Positions 25,347 through 34,214 of a stretch of 64,000 nucleotides of DNA are shown here, piece by piece. Below the pieces are notes generated by a model. It worked only from the letters and a program-made list of their open reading frames with translations, made no database searches and was not told the origin of the DNA. Made by a program: the position numbers and the translations under genes. Source of the stretch: Chitinophagales bacterium (lineage in GTDB: Bacteria > Bacteroidota > Bacteroidia > Chitinophagales > UBA10324); NCBI GenBank assembly GCA_013816805.1, contig JACDDS010000016.1, positions 36,047 to 100,046 on the forward strand, given 5' to 3'. Every line of letters begins with the position of its first letter. Position 1 is the first letter of the stretch.

Positions 25347-28154
25347 TTGAAAATTTTTTACCCTTTACTGATTTTTATTGTCGCATTCTTTCACGGTAAT
25401 GCGCAAACCATTTCCGGCACGGTGAAAGATATTTCTATAAATGAGCCATTAATCGGTGCCACCGTTACCATCAAAGAAACTGCTATCGGAACCGTAACAG
25501 ATGAGGAAGGCAAATTTCTGCTGCGCGTTGATCAATCATTTCCAGTCACAATTACAATTTCTTATTTAGGCTACATCAGCAAAGAAGTGATTGTAAGGGA
25601 AATTTCCGAAGCGCTCATTATCAAGCTACAGCCGGATAAAATCATTTTGCATGGAGTTCAGATAACCGGTGAAAGGCTAAGTGAAAAAGAAAAGGGATCG
25701 CCGCTTACGATCGAATCAATGGATCTTATTGCCATAAAAGAAACTCCGTCATTCAATTTTTACGAAGGGCTTGGTGCATTGAAAGGAGTTGATATTGTCT
25801 CTGCGAGCTTAGGCTTCAAGATCATAAATACAAGAGGGTTTAATTCTACTTCACCGGTGCGAACCCTGCAGATCATTGACGGAGTGGATAACCAGGCCCC
25901 GGGCTTAAATTTTTCACTTGGAAATTTTCTGGGCGCTCCTGATCTTGATGTGGTTCGCGTAGATCTCGTAGTGGGCGCCAGTTCGGCTTTCTATGGACCG
26001 AATGCATTTAATGGCGTGATCAGCATGTCAACAAAAGACCCTTTTACTACTCCGGGATTATCGTTTTCATTTAAAAAAGGTGAGCGCCAATTATTCGAAG
26101 GCTCCTTTCGTTGGGACCAGGTCATCAGGAATAAAGCCGGAAAAGAAAAATTTGCATATAAGCTGAACGGTTATTACCTGAAAGCCCTCGATTGGGAAGC
26201 AAATAATATTGATGCCGTCTATGGCTCACAGGATGGCAAAAACAATGCGGGAGGCTATGATGCAGTGAACCGGTATGGTGATGAATTTAATTACACGCAG
26301 GACTATTCAAATCAGGCCTGGTCTTATCCTGGTCTGGGAAGAATATATCGCACAGGTTATTTAGAAAAAGGCCTCGTAGATTATAACACCTATAATGCAA
26401 AAGTTGCTGCGGCATTTCATTATAAGCTTACGCCTGATGTACGTCTTAAATTTGCTTCTAATTTCGGAACCGGCACTACGGTTTATCAGGGTGATAACAG
26501 GTATTCACTAAAAGATGTTTTCCTGGCGCAGACCAGGATAGAAATTGAAAAGCCTGATAAATTTTTTTTACGCGCTTATGTAACCAATGAAAACTCGGGT
26601 AAATCTTATGATGCGTTTTTTACAGCATTGCGGCTGGAGCAGGAAGCAAAGTCTTCCGGTGCATGGAACCTGGATTATTTTAATTACTATGTAGGGCATG
26701 AAGTGCCAAAGATTAAAGGGTTTGAATGCTGGCCCTTATTCCAATATCCGGTCCCGGAATGGTACACTGACAGCATTCTCGCATGCCTTAAACAGCATGC
26801 TGATTTAATTTCTCAGTATCAACAAGATGCCCGCAGCTATGCTGATGACTCGAGTCTCTATCCGGGCGAGCACGGTTATTTCTTGCCCGGCACTTATGCA
26901 TTCGACACGGCATTTGCAGGCATCACTTCAAGGGAAACATATGCTCACGGAGGAACACATTTGTACGATCGCTCTGCCTTGTATAATGTTCATGGAGAAT
27001 ACAAGCTTTTTCCGAAAATTATGGAGATCACCCTGGGCGCAACGTTCCGCCAATACCGGCCTAATTCTCATGGAACCATTTTTAGCGATACAGCCGGAAG
27101 AGTGATCACGAATTCTGAATACGGAATGTATGCCGGCTTCGAAAAAAAATTCTTCAGAGATCAGCTCACAATAAATATTGCCGTCCGGATGGATAAGAAC
27201 CAGAATTTCAACTACCTGTTTTCCCCGGCTGCTTCCGCAGTATATAATTACAGAAAGCAGGTGTTTCGCGTTTCCTTTTCCTCTGCTATAAGAAACCCCA
27301 CCCTTGCTGATCAATATCTTTATTACAATGCAGGTCCGGCAATCCTTGTTGGAAACATTCATGGATTTAATTCCCTTGCTACCCTTGAATCAGTAATAAC
27401 AGCAGTGAGATGGAATTGCGATTCGCTCAAGTTATTTAACATTGCCCCTCTTCGGCCGGAAGCAGTTAAAACAATTGAGGCAGGATGGCGTGCTTCGCTT
27501 TTTAATCATTTATATATTGACGCGGAGTATTATTTTAGCCGGTATCAGAATTTTATCGGGTATAAAATAGGAGCTACTACACGATGTGATATTTATGATC
27601 ATATTGCCGGTGTTCAATTTTTTAGAGTTGCAGCCAATACCAGCGATATCGTTACTACGCAGGGATTTTCAATTGGACTTAATTATTATTTCAGCAATTA
27701 TTTTTCTCTAAGCGGAAACTATTCTTTTAACCGCCTGGATCGCCGGGGATCGATTGATCCAATTATTCCGGCCTATAATACACCGCAAAACAAATGTAAC
27801 ATAGGTATAAGCGGGAGAAATATTCTTGCCTCTATCACCTTCTTAAATGATATCTGGGATAAGCTTCCTGTTATTCCATTTAATCACTATGGATTTAGCA
27901 TCAATTATAAATGGGTAGAAGGATTTTTATTTGAAGGATCACCTCAGTTTACAGGAATTGTACCTGCCTATAGTTCAGTAGATGCACAAGTTAATAAACA
28001 AGTTCCGAAATTAAATCTAACTCTAAAATTGGGCGCCTCCAATCTTCTTAACCATAAAAGCTTTCAGGTTTATGGCGGACCTACAATTGGAAGATTAGCA
28101 TATATACAAGCAGTAGTTGATCTTCCTGCACAACGACTCTCCCATAAAAAATAA
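25347..28154 (+). CDS. TonB-dependent outer-membrane receptor
   Basis: 935 residues from a TTG at 25347, chosen because a signal peptide (LKIFYPLLIFIVAFFHGNAQ) begins there. The frame stays open for 37 more codons without an ATG, so the start is uncertain. A CarboxypepD_reg-like domain (GTVKDISINEPLIGATVTIKE) covers about 20-100. A plug domain (about 110-225) contains RTLQIIDGVDNQ and VVGASSAFYGPNAFNGVI. The remainder is a 22-strand-type barrel. It imports a nutrient using TonB energy. There is no SusD partner, so a polysaccharide system is less likely. An esterase-like gene follows and may act on the same substrate. Confidence 0.9.
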   Translation: MKIFYPLLIFIVAFFHGNAQTISGTVKDISINEPLIGATVTIKETAIGTVTDEEGKFLLRVDQSFPVTITISYLGYISKEVIVREISEALIIKLQPDKIILHGVQITGERLSEKEKGSPLTIESMDLIAIKETPSFNFYEGLGALKGVDIVSASLGFKIINTRGFNSTSPVRTLQIIDGVDNQAPGLNFSLGNFLGAPDLDVVRVDLVVGASSAFYGPNAFNGVISMSTKDPFTTPGLSFSFKKGERQLFEGSFRWDQVIRNKAGKEKFAYKLNGYYLKALDWEANNIDAVYGSQDGKNNAGGYDAVNRYGDEFNYTQDYSNQAWSYPGLGRIYRTGYLEKGLVDYNTYNAKVAAAFHYKLTPDVRLKFASNFGTGTTVYQGDNRYSLKDVFLAQTRIEIEKPDKFFLRAYVTNENSGKSYDAFFTALRLEQEAKSSGAWNLDYFNYYVGHEVPKIKGFECWPLFQYPVPEWYTDSILACLKQHADLISQYQQDARSYADDSSLYPGEHGYFLPGTYAFDTAFAGITSRETYAHGGTHLYDRSALYNVHGEYKLFPKIMEITLGATFRQYRPNSHGTIFSDTAGRVITNSEYGMYAGFEKKFFRDQLTINIAVRMDKNQNFNYLFSPAASAVYNYRKQVFRVSFSSAIRNPTLADQYLYYNAGPAILVGNIHGFNSLATLESVITAVRWNCDSLKLFNIAPLRPEAVKTIEAGWRASLFNHLYIDAEYYFSRYQNFIGYKIGATTRCDIYDHIAGVQFFRVAANTSDIVTTQGFSIGLNYYFSNYFSLSGNYSFNRLDRRGSIDPIIPAYNTPQNKCNIGISGRNILASITFLNDIWDKLPVIPFNHYGFSINYKWVEGFLFEGSPQFTGIVPAYSSVDAQVNKQVPKLNLTLKLGASNLLNHKSFQVYGGPTIGRLAYIQAVVDLPAQRLSHKK

Positions 28155-28177
28155 CGACAGCTTTTAAAAAATTGTCG
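28155..28177 (+). repeat. 23-bp flanking repeat, copy 2
   Basis: Begins directly at the receptor stop codon region and matches 25278-25300 except for two C/T differences. The ends CGACA and TGTCG can pair, so a weak hairpin or an operator is possible. Confidence 0.7.
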
Positions 28178-28231
28178 CGCCAGGTGCAGGTATTTTTGAA
28201 GCTGAATTTCTCAAATCCTAAAACAAAAACT

Positions 28232-29827
28232 ATGAAAAAATTTACTTTAACATCTTTCCTCCTTTTCAATTTCTTAATTGGTTCATTTGCGCAGCACCGG
28301 TATGTTGACCCGATATTTTCCGGCACGCAAATAACCTCTAATATCACTTATGGACAAAACATCAGCGTGTTGCTGGGCGGCATGCAGGATTTAAAAATGG
28401 ATGTGTATGAGCCGGTGGGAGATACGCTTGCTCAGCGTCCCCTCATCGTCTATATGCATCCCGGTGATTTTCTTCCGATCGTATGTAATGGGGGCGTAAA
28501 TGGAGATCTTCATGACAGTGCCGTTGTAGAAATGTGCAAACAATTTGCAAGGCGCGGATATGTTGTTGCTAATATTGATTACCGTTTAGGGTGGCTCCCG
28601 CTCAATCCGAATCAGGATTGCAGGAAGGGCTCCTTGTACCAGGCAGTTTACCGGGGCCTGCAGGATGCTAAAACATGTGTGCGCTATTTTAAAATGAATG
28701 CTGCTGTACAAGGCAATAGTTATAAAATTGATACCGGCAAAATAGTAGTTGGCGGGCAGGGATCTGCTGGTTATATCTCAACAGCCTATGCAGCATTGAA
28801 TCAGCCATCAGAATTGTTGCTCCCTCAATTTATCTCTAGTTCAACGGATGCGAGCTGCGGCAGTACAACAGGTCAACCTTTTATAGTAGAATCAGTGCTT
28901 GGAGATTTTGATGGATTCGGTGGTCTTCCGCAATATAATAACCCCAATTGGCCCGGCTATTCGAGTAAAGTAGAAATGGTTTTCAATATGGAAGGTGGTA
29001 TGGGAGATACATCATGGATGCAACAAGGTGAAGTTCCAATGGTTTCTTTTCACGATGTAAACAACCCACTGGCGCCTTATGATTTGGGAAATGTCTTTGT
29101 TCCGCTTGGTGATGGAACTATCTTATTGGTAACTGAAGTTGCCGGTAGTCATCTATTCATTAAAAGAGCAAACGAACTCGGTAACAATAATATTTTTCAT
29201 ATTGGCTGGACGGATCCCTATACTACCAGAGCAAATCGCGTAGATGATGGATATACGGTAAATGGCTTTTCACGGGAAGGCTTGTTTCCCATTGTTCAGC
29301 CTGATCCATCATTATTCATTCCCGGTGATCCCTATCATGGACAAACGAGCCCATGGGAATGGTGGAATTGTGCCGATCTTGAAAAGGCGGCCCCCTTTTG
29401 TGGTCAAACACCAGGGTTTGCGGATACGGTTTGCGGAGCAGGATTTTATACCAATCCCAACATGTCTAAAACCAAAGCGCTGAATTACATAGATACTGTA
29501 CAGTATTATTTGGATGAGCGCATCTGCCTCGCCTTAGGATTGTGCAGCGGGAATGTAATCGGCATTAACGAGGCAAGTGTTTTTAAAGCGGAAGTAAATC
29601 TCTTTCCCAATCCCGCTTCTCAGGTAATCCATCTGAATCTGAATAATACTTCTTTACATTTTCTAGCCGTAAGAATCTATGATATCGAAGGCAGAAAAGT
29701 CTATTCGGAAGAGAATCTCTATCGAAATTCCCTTGACATTAATTGTGATCAGTTTAGGAAAGGTTCGTTTATCATTCATACTCAAACAGAAAAAGGAAAT
29801 GCTGCAGGAAAACTGGTAATAGATTAA
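28232..29827 (+). CDS. Secreted alpha/beta-hydrolase (carboxylesterase-like) with T9SS CTD
   Basis: 531 residues from the ATG at 28232. After the signal peptide (LLFNFLIGSFAQ) comes a hydrolase fold: KMDVYEPVGDTLAQRPLIVYMHPG (oxyanion-loop region), RRGYVVANIDYRLGW, and the nucleophile turn VVGGQGSAGY near 190. The turn has Gln two residues before the Ser, where most esterases have Gly (GxSxG). The CTD starts LFPNPASQVIHLN. It is probably a surface or secreted esterase. It follows the TonB receptor and could release what the receptor imports; that link is inferred from position only. Confidence 0.7.
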   Translation: MKKFTLTSFLLFNFLIGSFAQHRYVDPIFSGTQITSNITYGQNISVLLGGMQDLKMDVYEPVGDTLAQRPLIVYMHPGDFLPIVCNGGVNGDLHDSAVVEMCKQFARRGYVVANIDYRLGWLPLNPNQDCRKGSLYQAVYRGLQDAKTCVRYFKMNAAVQGNSYKIDTGKIVVGGQGSAGYISTAYAALNQPSELLLPQFISSSTDASCGSTTGQPFIVESVLGDFDGFGGLPQYNNPNWPGYSSKVEMVFNMEGGMGDTSWMQQGEVPMVSFHDVNNPLAPYDLGNVFVPLGDGTILLVTEVAGSHLFIKRANELGNNNIFHIGWTDPYTTRANRVDDGYTVNGFSREGLFPIVQPDPSLFIPGDPYHGQTSPWEWWNCADLEKAAPFCGQTPGFADTVCGAGFYTNPNMSKTKALNYIDTVQYYLDERICLALGLCSGNVIGINEASVFKAEVNLFPNPASQVIHLNLNNTSLHFLAVRIYDIEGRKVYSEENLYRNSLDINCDQFRKGSFIIHTQTEKGNAAGKLVID

Positions 29828-29833
29828 TGACGG

Positions 29834-29874
29834 AGCGCGCCACAGTATTTAATATTAGAGGTGGCGCGCTTTTT
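29834..29874 (+). terminator. Intrinsic terminator after the hydrolase gene
   Basis: A perfect 10-bp GC-rich stem (AGCGCGCCAC with GTGGCGCGCT), a 17-base loop and a run of T. It closes the receptor-hydrolase unit. Confidence 0.85.
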
Positions 29875-30047
29875 CAACATACAATAGCTTAGGAATTTGC
29901 AAAAGCAACAACTGCCTGCAGTGTGAGTGGCCCCTATTGGTCAGAGCAGCGTCAAAAATTGAAAATGATTTCACGCAAGGCACGCGTACGCTACACACAA
30001 GAGCTTTACTGCATATGGGCGCCATGCGGAGAAAAAATAAACACTTT

Positions 30048-30578
30048 ATGAAACCTTTTAGTTTTTGTTATCTCATCATTCTTCTGGCTGGTTGCAAATG
30101 CGCATTTGCTCAGAAAGCAGAAAAAACTTATTGGCACATAACGATGAAAGATGGAAGGCAACTTACAGCTGAACAAATGCAAGAACTAATGGTTGATTCG
30201 GTATTGTTTCTGACCCAAAAGTCTGACAACAAATCGGGTTATTGGATTCCCGTTGATTCAATCAGAGAACTTGAGAAAGTAAGAAAGTTCAGAAGGGCAG
30301 GGAGAGGAATTTGGATTGGTGCATTAATAGGAGGCGTTGCCGGTACCGTGATCGGAGACCGGTCAGGACATGCTCCCGCTTCAGGTTTCGTGTTTTTCAG
30401 TGAGGGTGCTGGCGCAGGCTTAGGTCTGTTGTTTGGCGCTATAACCGGTGCAGTAATCGGTGTTGCCACAGTTGCTGATAGTCATAAACCAAAACACTTT
30501 GATTTAGAAAATCTTTCAGCCAGAGAAAAAAGAAAATTAATTGACTCTCATTGCCGGGAGTATAATTGTGATCAATAG
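30048..30578 (+). CDS. Glycine-zipper lipoprotein
   Basis: 176 residues from the ATG at 30048, where the leader starts (MKPFSFCYLIILLAGCK). The lipobox LAGC suggests lipidation. After a short soluble part ('MKDGRQLTAEQMQELMVDSVLFL') come two Gly-rich hydrophobic segments (GALIGGVAGTVIG and GAGLGLLFGAITGAVIG) that form glycine-zipper helices, then a charged tail (FDLENLSAREKRK). It is probably an outer-membrane or envelope lipoprotein. It belongs to the same local family as the next two genes. Confidence 0.65.
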   Translation: MKPFSFCYLIILLAGCKCAFAQKAEKTYWHITMKDGRQLTAEQMQELMVDSVLFLTQKSDNKSGYWIPVDSIRELEKVRKFRRAGRGIWIGALIGGVAGTVIGDRSGHAPASGFVFFSEGAGAGLGLLFGAITGAVIGVATVADSHKPKHFDLENLSAREKRKLIDSHCREYNCDQ

Positions 30579-30648
30579 TACCTGGCTGATGTGCCTGTTG
30601 TATCGTAAAAATGAAATCTTAAATATTGCACAATAAAAAACTTGCTAT

Positions 30649-31263
30649 ATGATACCAAAAATTTATTCCGGTATATTTATTAACAATAATATAGTCTATA
30701 ATGCTTCTATGGCATTTCTCTTTATTCTTTTATTCTCACCAATAGCATACAGCCAAACTCAGGCCCATAAGAAAGTCTATAGCGCTAAAATTTATCGGAT
30801 GAATGAAATGCCCCTGAAGGGCATTTTTTACAGTGTAACCGACTCCGCAATTATTCTCTATAATGGTAACCTTAATGATTTACAGAAGAAATCAGAAGAA
30901 TTAAAGACAAAAGCACTTGCAATTCCTGCAAAAGAAATTGTAAAGATAAAGATCAGGAAAAGTTACTCCGTTGTAAAGGGTGCTGCTATCGGTGCGGGTA
31001 TTGGCTTGCCCCTTGGAATTTTACTCGATGCAGCAACTGCATCAGCTGCCACTGAAATTGTCAGCGGTGTAAGTACTGCTTTTGGCGGGCCTGAAGAGTC
31101 AGTACCCTTCTCCCCAATTTTCACTGTTGCCTTTACTGGAGCAGGCATGATTACCGGTGCACTTATCGGCAGTAAATGGAAATATAAAATTTCAGTTGAC
31201 GGGAGCTTAGAGAAGTTGAACCTGCTATCGAAAATGAATGAGTTGTCTTATCTGCAACATTAA
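30649..31263 (+). CDS. Glycine-zipper secreted protein, paralogue
   Basis: 204 residues. The signal peptide (FLFILLFSPIAYSQ) may start at the ATG at 30709. It has 'MNEMPLKGIFYSVTDSAIILYNG', then IPAKEIVKIKIRK and two Gly/Ala-rich segments (GAAIGAGIGLPLGILLDAA; GAGMITGALIG). The tail WKYKISVDGSLEKLNLL is typical of this family. It is a paralogue of the gene before it; the function is unknown. Confidence 0.65.
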   Translation: MIPKIYSGIFINNNIVYNASMAFLFILLFSPIAYSQTQAHKKVYSAKIYRMNEMPLKGIFYSVTDSAIILYNGNLNDLQKKSEELKTKALAIPAKEIVKIKIRKSYSVVKGAAIGAGIGLPLGILLDAATASAATEIVSGVSTAFGGPEESVPFSPIFTVAFTGAGMITGALIGSKWKYKISVDGSLEKLNLLSKMNELSYLQH

Positions 31264-31346
31264 ATGGCAATTAAACGGTTGCAACAAATTTCTTTTTTAA
31301 AAAATATCCCGTACAGAAATGTCTTCTTATCAATAAAAATAATTTT

Positions 31347-31574
31347 ATGAAACCACTTTTGCGATCCATCCTTCTCGTTTTCATTATGGTATTTTGTTTA
31401 AGATTATCAGCACAAAAAGATTTGGTGAAGCCGAAATATTATGTAATTGTTAATTATGGAAAATCCAAGCCAGCAAAAGCATTACTTTATGATGTAACTG
31501 ACTCGACGGTTGTTCATGAACATTACTATGCTATATCTGGCACCTTCATCGATACTGTAGCAGTTTTACAATAA
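31347..31574 (+). CDS. Truncated member of the glycine-zipper family
   Basis: 75 residues: a signal peptide (LVFIMVFCLRLSAQ) and only the first soluble segment (KPAKALLYDVTDSTVV, matching 'LKGIFYSVTDSAII' of its neighbour). The zipper segments are missing. It may be a remnant of a third tandem copy. Confidence 0.5.
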   Translation: MKPLLRSILLVFIMVFCLRLSAQKDLVKPKYYVIVNYGKSKPAKALLYDVTDSTVVHEHYYAISGTFIDTVAVLQ

Positions 31575-31640
31575 ATCAAATTCATTATCTTTATTATCCG
31601 TAATAAAGCAACTGAAGCTATATCAAAGCTCTTTAATATT

Positions 31641-33143
31641 ATGAAGCACTTTAATTTCTTCTTATGGATACTTTTACCCGCAAGTCTTTATGGTCAAGCT
31701 TATCAAAGTGTAGTAATAAAAAGAACAGGATATTACTCCGGAACTCCCGGAATATATTCTGACAGCGGACAAGTTTATGCAATAAGGATAGATTCCATTG
31801 AAAATATTCCGGAAGGAAAAAGATTGTTTCAGTACAGGCAGCTGAATAATATAAATCCATATTGTCTGGGTGCATCATGGATTGGTTCTGAAATTATAGT
31901 TATGAATAACGGTATAAATATTTTTGTAGCTGAAAATTATTTCACAGGAAATCCAGATACTTTTCAGATTAATACTTTATCATCTCCGGGCAATACTTTC
32001 TTATTCCATCGTTTTGCTGACGGCTCTTATCTCGAAGCAATCTGCAATGGTATTGATTTGAACCAAGTACTCAACACTTCGGACAGTGTCAAAACTTTTT
32101 CGTTTCAATTGAAAAAGAAGAATGGTTCCAGTATAAATAGTTGGTGGAATCAAAAGGAAATTAAACTTTCAAAAAGTAAAGGATTAGTTAGCTTTTACAA
32201 TTTACTGACTGTTCAACCATCATCTCAAGATGAGAATATCAGGCTTATAGGTTTTACAAATCCGCAGGAAGGATATCACCCTGCAATTGCGGCATCTGTT
32301 TTTGATTTTAGTATTGGAGATGAATTTCAAACAATAGATACACAGCCTTTTTGGTTGGGCACCTGGCATAATATTTATCAGAAGAAAATTGTGATAGATA
32401 AGAGTACCTCTGTAAATGGTGATACCTTAAAATATACTTTCTCTATTTCTGGTGTTATTCAGTCCTGGAGCAATTTCAACTATCAGGGTACCAATTCATT
32501 TAATGATACATCTTACCAGAAGATAGCATTGTCCAATTATTTTCCGATTGATTCACTTCCCTTTTCTGTTCAGCATGATAGTACTTATAATGGTTCATAC
32601 GACTTTCAGATGAACTACGGATATAATCAAATTTTTAGATCATCGTATTGCGGACTTGATGTGATTAAAATACCAACCTATTTTGGTAGAATTGATTCTT
32701 CTTCAGGATGCCTGAATGATTTTCTTTGTTTCGGAGCGTGTTGGGTGTATGAGTTTGGTCCGGGACTCGGAATTACTAAACTATATTCTGCTGATTATGC
32801 TAATTATGGATATAGCTTAGTGTATTACAAAAAAGCAAATGATTTCTGTGGTACACCTATTAATTTTGATCTTTTAACGGGAATAAAAAATATTTCTTCC
32901 AGTCCGACGCTTATTCTTTATCCGAATCCGGCAAAAAATATATTATTTATTCACTCAGATAATCCAATTAAGAAAATAGAAATTATGGATGCTGCCGGCA
33001 AAAATTGTAAAAATTTTTATGCAGATATGTTGGCTCCAGAAAATTTTTCAGTTGACTTAAAGAATCTTCCGCGAGGTATCTATTATATTAAACTATTTAC
33101 AAGTGACCAAATCATTTTAAAAAATATTTTAATTCAACGTTAA
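31641..33143 (+). CDS. Secreted protein of unknown function with T9SS CTD
   Basis: 500 residues. The signal peptide (FLWILLPASLYGQ) is followed by about 390 residues rich in aromatic residues and Asn/Ser, with no repeat I can align and no catalytic motif I recognise. The last 80 residues are a CTD starting LYPNPAKNILFIHS and ending ILIQR. Secretion through T9SS is well supported; the role of the main domain is not. Confidence 0.7.
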   Translation: MKHFNFFLWILLPASLYGQAYQSVVIKRTGYYSGTPGIYSDSGQVYAIRIDSIENIPEGKRLFQYRQLNNINPYCLGASWIGSEIIVMNNGINIFVAENYFTGNPDTFQINTLSSPGNTFLFHRFADGSYLEAICNGIDLNQVLNTSDSVKTFSFQLKKKNGSSINSWWNQKEIKLSKSKGLVSFYNLLTVQPSSQDENIRLIGFTNPQEGYHPAIAASVFDFSIGDEFQTIDTQPFWLGTWHNIYQKKIVIDKSTSVNGDTLKYTFSISGVIQSWSNFNYQGTNSFNDTSYQKIALSNYFPIDSLPFSVQHDSTYNGSYDFQMNYGYNQIFRSSYCGLDVIKIPTYFGRIDSSSGCLNDFLCFGACWVYEFGPGLGITKLYSADYANYGYSLVYYKKANDFCGTPINFDLLTGIKNISSSPTLILYPNPAKNILFIHSDNPIKKIEIMDAAGKNCKNFYADMLAPENFSVDLKNLPRGIYYIKLFTSDQIILKNILIQR

Positions 33144-33227
33144 GTCATCATTTGTCACCGATTGTATACTTCATTTTAAATTTATTTTATCATTAACCAC
33201 TACGCAGGCATTAAATAAAAACGGCCG

Positions 33228-33243
33228 ATCTGCTGAAGCAGAT
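33228..33243 (-). terminator. Small hairpin between convergent genes
   Basis: ATCTGC-TGAA-GCAGAT, with a T-run after it when read on the minus strand (CGGCCGTTTTTA). It may end transcription of the DoxX gene, although the stem is only 6 bp. Confidence 0.35.
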
Positions 33244-33249
33244 AGCTGT

Positions 33250-33660
33250 TTAAGAATTTGCCGAAGGTTGCTGCACCTGCGATTGTTCAACTCCTTGTTC
33301 GCGCCTGATCTTGTGATAGAAATAGTAAGAAAGGAAAAGAAAGGCAATGGGAAGAATCATAAACAGCACGCCCTGCTTGCCGTCAGGCATTCCCACCATG
33401 GAAATGGCCGCACCCAACAGGTCGAAGAACAAACCGGCATAAGCCCATTCTTTGATGCGCGGAAAGCCGGGAATGAGAATAGCAATTTCGCCAAGCAATT
33501 TCGCCAATCCTAAAAAACGCGTGACATTATCTGCATATCCAAGCTTGATCATAAAGTCATGCGCCTGCTGTGTGAGCAGCAAATCAGGAACAGCTGAAAA
33601 AGCCATGAAGGCAAGAAACAACCCGGTGATGATCCAGTAAATGATTTTGGTTCTTTTCAT
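33250..33660 (-). CDS. DoxX-like membrane protein
   Basis: 136 residues from the ATG at 33660 (MKRTKIIYW); a longer frame upstream lacks family features. Four hydrophobic segments with 'FLGLAKLLGEIAILIPGFPRIKEWAYAGLFFDLLGAAIS' are typical of the DoxX-like family. These small inner-membrane proteins are linked to redox stress in some species, but their general role is unclear. The C-terminus is a short Gln-rich tail. Confidence 0.8.
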   Translation of the reverse strand: MKRTKIIYWIITGLFLAFMAFSAVPDLLLTQQAHDFMIKLGYADNVTRFLGLAKLLGEIAILIPGFPRIKEWAYAGLFFDLLGAAISMVGMPDGKQGVLFMILPIAFLFLSYYFYHKIRREQGVEQSQVQQPSANS

Positions 33661-33758
33661 TTGGTAATCGGTTTGGTTAATGAAATAAGGTTGGACGAAG
33701 TTGCGCAATGGTTTAGAAATCTCCGTGAAAAATTTTAGTTGCTGAAGGAGAAATAAAA

Positions 33759-33906
33759 AAACCTGATTCGCCGGGGCAGACAGGTTTAAAGGTCTGGCGC
33801 TGGCTTATTTAATTTATTCGCCGAAGCTTTAGCGAAGGAGGACGCTATCCGGCTCAGCCGGGATGCATACCATCAGCGCAGCCGGACCTTAACTTCTCTG
33901 TTGAAT
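33759..33906 (-). pseudogene. Old degenerate copy of the 5S rRNA tail and terminator
   Basis: Read on the plus strand, a hairpin AAACCTG...CAGGTTT is followed by GGTCTGGCGCTGGCTTA (5S: GATCTGGCGACGACTTA). Then come an insertion of about 55 bases and CATACCATCAGCGCAGCC with TTAACTTCTCTGTT (5S: AGTACCATCAGCGCTGAGC, TTAACTTCTCTGTT). The insertion is made of two small hairpins (TTCGCCGAAGC...TTAGCGAAGGA; TCCGGCTCAGCCGGGA). Confidence 0.65.
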
Positions 33907-33917
33907 TACCTATAAAC

Positions 33918-33949
33918 AAAACCCCGGCTCTTTTCAAAGCCGGGGTTTT
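33918..33949 (-). terminator. Terminator hairpin of the truncated 5S copy
   Basis: A perfect 12-bp stem (AAAACCCCGGCT with AGCCGGGGTTTT) and an 8-base loop. On the minus strand it is followed by GTTTATA. It occupies the same place relative to the 5S copy as the hairpin at 35941-35971 does to the intact gene. Confidence 0.75.
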
Positions 33950-34031
33950 AGGATCTGGCGACGACTTACTCTCCCGCATTGTAGTGCAGTACCATCAGCG
34001 CTGAGCGGCTTAACTTCTCTGTTCGGAATGG
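33943..34031 (-). pseudogene. Truncated 5S rRNA copy (3' part only)
   Basis: 89 bases identical to 35965-36053, covering the 3' three quarters of the 5S gene and the edge of its terminator. After 34031 the match weakens over a few bases and stops, so the 5' part of 5S is missing. It cannot make a functional 5S rRNA. Confidence 0.9.
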
Positions 34032-34214
34032 AAAGAAACTGCCTGCAAAATTTTATGGACTTCATTAGGATTTTACCGTCCTTCCATACATTTTGTATAA
34101 TTCATTTAAATTTTGCAAAGGGTTGGCTGAGGTTCAGTTAACTTTTGCAGTTACGCTGGAAATTCGAGGTAAATTGAAGCCACAACTTAAAAGCACCTGC
34201 TAAAAGATAACCTC

